From: Methanobacteriota archaeon
GTDB lineage: Archaea; Hydrothermarchaeota; Hydrothermarchaeia; Hydrothermarchaeales; BMS3B
DNA: 36,111 bases
Direction of reading: 5' to 3'
Assembly: GCA_013152685.1 (NCBI GenBank)
Contig: JAADFX010000010.1
Span: 1 to 36,111 of the forward strand
Position 1 is the first letter of the stretch. Each line of letters begins with the position of its first letter. Below are positions 33,181 through 36,111 of this stretch, piece after piece. The notes beneath the pieces were generated by a model. It searched no databases. It saw only the letters and a list, made by a program, of their open reading frames with translations, and was not told the origin of the DNA. A program made the translations under genes and the position numbers.

Positions 33181-33957
33181 CTAGGCGCTCCCCGCGGGAG
33201 TCAGGAGGGGGCAGGGATTCGGGATAGGAGGTGAAAACACATGAGGAAACCTGCCCCACAATCTATATATGAGCCTTCTAATATAAAAAGTTCTGCTAAA
33301 CCCATTTTTATCTAATTTAAAAAGTTTTTCAATCATTTTCTCCAATCCATCGCCCAGGGCACCGCCTCTATCCAGAACAACGGCGCATCCGGAGGATCTG
33401 ACCTCCTCGTACCCCGCTGCCGGTCCGGCCTCAGCCTCTGTTTTTATTATCACGTCCGCCCCGGACTCCAGGGAGGAGTACACGTGGGGAGGGTGCACAT
33501 ACTCGTGCACTGTGAAGAGGAGAACGCCGCCCATGCTCCTGGTGTAGGAGAACCTCTCCCGCAGGCGTTTTATCTGGCGCCTGTCTCCCACCCTGAAAAG
33601 AAAGGAGGAGAGGGAGTTTACAATTATGTTGCTGCTTAGCCTCTGCACGCCCGCGAGGAGGCTGTCCAGCCGCCGGCTGTGCAGCTGGCTTACCCGTCCC
33701 CTGAGCTCGGAGACCTTCCTGTAGTCCTCTATGCCCCAGCAGGTGCCGTCGATGTACAGCACCCGGGACAGCTCCTTCCCCAGTCCCAGGGACTCCTCTA
33801 TTTCCATGGGGCTGACCTCCGTGGTTATGTAGACGGCCTCCTCCCCCCTGCTCACCAGCTGCCCCAGGAGCCGGGCTGCAATTCTCCCCTTTCCCGTCCC
33901 CGGTGCCCCGGTGACCATTATCACGCACCCCTCAGACGGTGGCGGTCCTCCCCGCAT
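33181..33957 (-). CDS. RAD55/KaiC-like RecA-superfamily ATPase
   Basis: CVIMVTGAPGTGKGRIAARLLGQLVSRGEEAVYITTEVSPMEIEESL...SSNIIVNSLSSFLFRVGDRRQIKRLRERFSYTRSMGGVLLFTVHEYVHPPHVYSSLESGADVIIKTE. Confidence 0.82.
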   Translation of the reverse strand: MRGGPPPSEGCVIMVTGAPGTGKGRIAARLLGQLVSRGEEAVYITTEVSPMEIEESLGLGKELSRVLYIDGTCWGIEDYRKVSELRGRVSQLHSRRLDSLLAGVQRLSSNIIVNSLSSFLFRVGDRRQIKRLRERFSYTRSMGGVLLFTVHEYVHPPHVYSSLESGADVIIKTEAEAGPAAGYEEVRSSGCAVVLDRGGALGDGLEKMIEKLFKLDKNGFSRTFYIRRLIYRLWGRFPHVFSPPIPNPCPLLTPAGSA

Positions 33958-34312
33958 TCCTCAGCACCCACTCGATGGTTTTGAAAAGCTGCATCTTCTT
34001 AACGGGCTTGGGCACGTGGGCGTCAGCCCCCTGCTCGAAGCTCCTCTCCCTGTCGCCCACCTCGTAGAGTATTGTGAGCATTATAACCGGCGTGGTGCTT
34101 CCCAGCCTTCTCATCTCCCTCAGCGTCTCCCAGCCGTCCAGCTCCGGCATCATGATGTCCAGCAGGATTAGGTCCGGGGAGACCTCCTCCAGCATCTCGA
34201 GGGCGCGCTTCCCGCTCTCCGCCAGGTACACCTCGTAGCCCCTCTCCTCCAGCATCCTCCCCAGAATCCGCAGAAACTCCGGGTCGTCGTCCACGCAGAG
34301 TATCTTCACCAC
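33932..34312 (-). CDS. Stand-alone response regulator receiver (REC)
   Basis: VKILCVDDDPEFLRILGRMLEERGYEVYLAESGKRALEMLEEVSPDLILLDIMMPELDGWETLREMRRLGSTTPVIMLT...GADAHVPKPVKKMQLFKTIEWVL; GTG start. Confidence 0.92.
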   Translation of the reverse strand: MVKILCVDDDPEFLRILGRMLEERGYEVYLAESGKRALEMLEEVSPDLILLDIMMPELDGWETLREMRRLGSTTPVIMLTILYEVGDRERSFEQGADAHVPKPVKKMQLFKTIEWVLRNAGRTATV

Positions 34313-34363
34313 CGCTCTCCCCGCTTAAAAGCTGGGGGAGGCGGGCTACTTATACTTTATTTT

Positions 34364-35041
34364 TCAGCGCCCAGAAGAAGTTGGCTTCAATTCCGCGACC
34401 CTGCGCAGGAAGCCGTACCAGCTGGAGAGGTTCTCCCCCGTCCTGGCCGAGAGCTGCAGCACCTCAAGCTCGGGGTTAAGCCGCCTCGCGTCCCGCGCCA
34501 TCTTCTCCGGGTCAGCGCCCACAAAGCTCGCCAGGTCGATTTTGTTGATTACCGCAAGCTGCGCCCTGCGGAAGATTCCGGGATGCTTGGCCACGATGTC
34601 GTCGCCCTCCGTCACGCTCACCACCACAACGCGCACCTGCGCCCCAAGCTCAAAGTCAGCGGGGCATATCAGGTTCCCAACGTTCTCCACGAAGATCAGG
34701 TCCAGCTCCTCCAGGGGCAGCTGCTCCAGCGCGTGCCCCACCAGGTGCGCGTCCAGGTGGCACTCCCTGCCGGTGTTGAGGGGCACCACCTCTATTCCAA
34801 GCCTCCTGAAGCGCTCTGCGTCCAGGCTTGCGACGACGTCTCCGGCAATGGCGGCGATGCGGTACTGCTTCAGCTCCCCCACGGCGAGCTCAATCAGGGT
34901 GCTCTTCCCCGAGCCTATGGCACCGCTCACCTCTACCGCCACCACGCCCTTCTCCTCCAGAAGCCTCCGGTTCCTCTCCGCCAGCTCGCGGTTCGCCTGC
35001 AGCAGGTCCTCCTGCACCTCCACCTCACTAACGCGGTGCAT
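34364..35041 (-). CDS. hypB: Hydrogenase nickel incorporation GTPase HypB
   Basis: VEVSGAIGSGKSTLIELAVGEL...AIAGDVVASLDAERF...VPLNTGRECHLDAHLVGHALEQL...LDLIFVENVGNLICPADFELGAQVRVVVVSVTEGDDIVAKHPGIFRRAQLAVINKIDLA. Confidence 0.95.
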   Translation of the reverse strand: MHRVSEVEVQEDLLQANRELAERNRRLLEEKGVVAVEVSGAIGSGKSTLIELAVGELKQYRIAAIAGDVVASLDAERFRRLGIEVVPLNTGRECHLDAHLVGHALEQLPLEELDLIFVENVGNLICPADFELGAQVRVVVVSVTEGDDIVAKHPGIFRRAQLAVINKIDLASFVGADPEKMARDARRLNPELEVLQLSARTGENLSSWYGFLRRVAELKPTSSGR

Positions 35042-35360
35042 CCTCCACCACCTTCAGCCTTTCCAGAAGAAGCTCCTCTCCGGAGAGCACCTCCATTGCG
35101 GAGCCGCATCTCCCGCAGGTAAAGCTCTTTCCGCGCGTGCGGCAGCGCACACAGCGCAGCTCCGCCTCCACAATCCGCGTCTTGAGCTCTGCCCCCTCAA
35201 GGGCTGTGCCCCTGGAGGCTATCTCGAAGGCGAAGCGGAGCTGCTCCGCGTTTATGTGGGTGAGCTCTCCTATCGCTACCTGCACCTCAACCACGCGTCC
35301 CCTCTTAACCCTCTTCAGCGCCGCCTTCACAATTCCCAGAGCCACGCTAAGCTCGTGCAT
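35028..35360 (-). CDS. hypA: Hydrogenase maturation nickel metallochaperone HypA
   Basis: MHELSVALGIVKAALKRVKRGRVVEVQVAIGELTHINAEQLRFAFEIAS...AELRCVRCRTRGKSFTCGRCGS; start at 35360, not the longer track start. Confidence 0.94.
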   Translation of the reverse strand: MHELSVALGIVKAALKRVKRGRVVEVQVAIGELTHINAEQLRFAFEIASRGTALEGAELKTRIVEAELRCVRCRTRGKSFTCGRCGSAMEVLSGEELLLERLKVVEDAPR

Positions 35361-35361
35361 T

Positions 35362-36111
35362 CTACGCACCGTAGCGATAGGCGACGTTGCAGGTGCCCTC
35401 GCTGGAGACCATGCACGGCCCATAGGGCTTCGTGGGGGTGCAAGCTTTGCCGAACATCCTGCACTCCCTGGGCGAGAGCTTGCCTATAATCACCAGGTGG
35501 CAGCTGCACCCCGGGCGTATGTCTGTGCTTCGCCTCTGCTCTATGCCGTACCTCTCCCTGGCGTCATGGCGGGAGTACTCCTCCCTCAGCTTTAGGCCGG
35601 AGAAGGGCACCCTGCCTATTCCGCGCCAGTGCACCGTCGCAACCTCAAAGACCTCCTCCACGAGCCTCTGTGCTATGGTGTTGCCCTCGTAGCTCACCGT
35701 GCGGGTGTACTCGTTCTCCACCCTGGCATCGCCCTCCCTCACCTGCTTTATGAGCATCGCCACGCTCAGGAGGACATCCAGGGGCTCAAAGCCGGAGACC
35801 ACCACAGGCATGCTGTAAGCCCTTGCGAGCACCTCATAGGCGCGCGCGCCAATTATCGCCGACACGTGTCCGGGGGCGATGTAGCCCTCGAAGTGCAGGT
35901 CGCCCATCCCCAGCATGAGCTCCATCACCGGCACCGTAAGCCGGAGGGCGTTCAGGATGCTCAGGTTCTCCGGCAGCCCGCGCCTCACCTCTGCGGCGAC
36001 GCTGGGAGCTGTTGTATCCAGCCCGATGGAAAAGAACACGAACTCCCTCTCCGGCTCCCTCTGCGCGAGCTTCACCGCCTCGCGGATGCTGTAAACCACG
36101 CGCACATCCCC
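35362..36111 (-). CDS. hypD: Hydrogenase formation protein HypD, C-terminal part; truncated by window edge
   Basis: FVFFSIGLDTTAPSVAAEV...LHFEGYIAPGHVSAIIGARAYEVLARAYSMPVVVSGFEPLDVL...IRPGCSCHLVIIGKLSPRECRMFGKACTPTKPYGPCMVSSEGTCNVAYRYG; the frame stays open to the window end. Confidence 0.95.
   Translation of the reverse strand, partial: GDVRVVYSIREAVKLAQREPEREFVFFSIGLDTTAPSVAAEVRRGLPENLSILNALRLTVPVMELMLGMGDLHFEGYIAPGHVSAIIGARAYEVLARAYSMPVVVSGFEPLDVLLSVAMLIKQVREGDARVENEYTRTVSYEGNTIAQRLVEEVFEVATVHWRGIGRVPFSGLKLREEYSRHDARERYGIEQRRSTDIRPGCSCHLVIIGKLSPRECRMFGKACTPTKPYGPCMVSSEGTCNVAYRYGA

Noticed and set aside
1-36111. CRISPR array, transposase or complete defence operon
   Set aside because: No regularly spaced repeats, no transposase-like ORF, and no Cas or known multi-gene defence set found on either strand.

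Overview
This is a GC-rich archaeal chromosome segment, densely packed and mostly core or metabolic genes. The archaeal assignment rests on Alba, family-B DNA polymerase, ABCE1, Tsr3, archaeal-type CoA biosynthesis (pantoate kinase and phosphopantothenate synthetase), Fae-Hps, and TATA-box leaderless or near-leaderless gene starts. From left to right the window holds: the N-terminus of a CopA-type Cu ATPase with a small overlapping upstream gene (-); a CoA-biosynthesis operon (CoA-binding protein, CoaBC, pantoate kinase, DUF502, PPS); a GTPBP1-like GTPase and Tsr3; a soluble PAS/GAF histidine kinase with a stand-alone receiver; a methyltransferase; an AT-rich orphan gene; a MIP18-family protein; CysRS; an acylphosphatase-like/heptad-repeat protein; Fae-Hps with a coupled small protein; an AT-rich PD-(D/E)XK nuclease gene; ABCE1; an M20 peptidase; a GNAT acetyltransferase; an 11-domain complex I operon (nuoA,B,CD,H,I,J,K,L,M,N, with no nuoEFG); PolB; Alba; a four-gene HTH/membrane/PCYCGC/thioredoxin operon; a receiver plus RAD55/KaiC-like ATPase pair; and hypB-hypA-hypD. 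The most interesting leads are the PCYCGC-thioredoxin operon, the palindrome at the copper-gene promoter, two AT-rich islands (one next to a densely self-complementary intergenic segment), the 21-bp/heptad-repeat protein, the small Cys-rich protein coupled to fae-hps, the receiver/RAD55 pair with an altered Walker B, and DUF502 embedded in the CoA operon. I did not see a CRISPR array, rRNA, tRNA, transposase or complete recognised defence system. All assignments are by eye from translated motifs; no searches were run.
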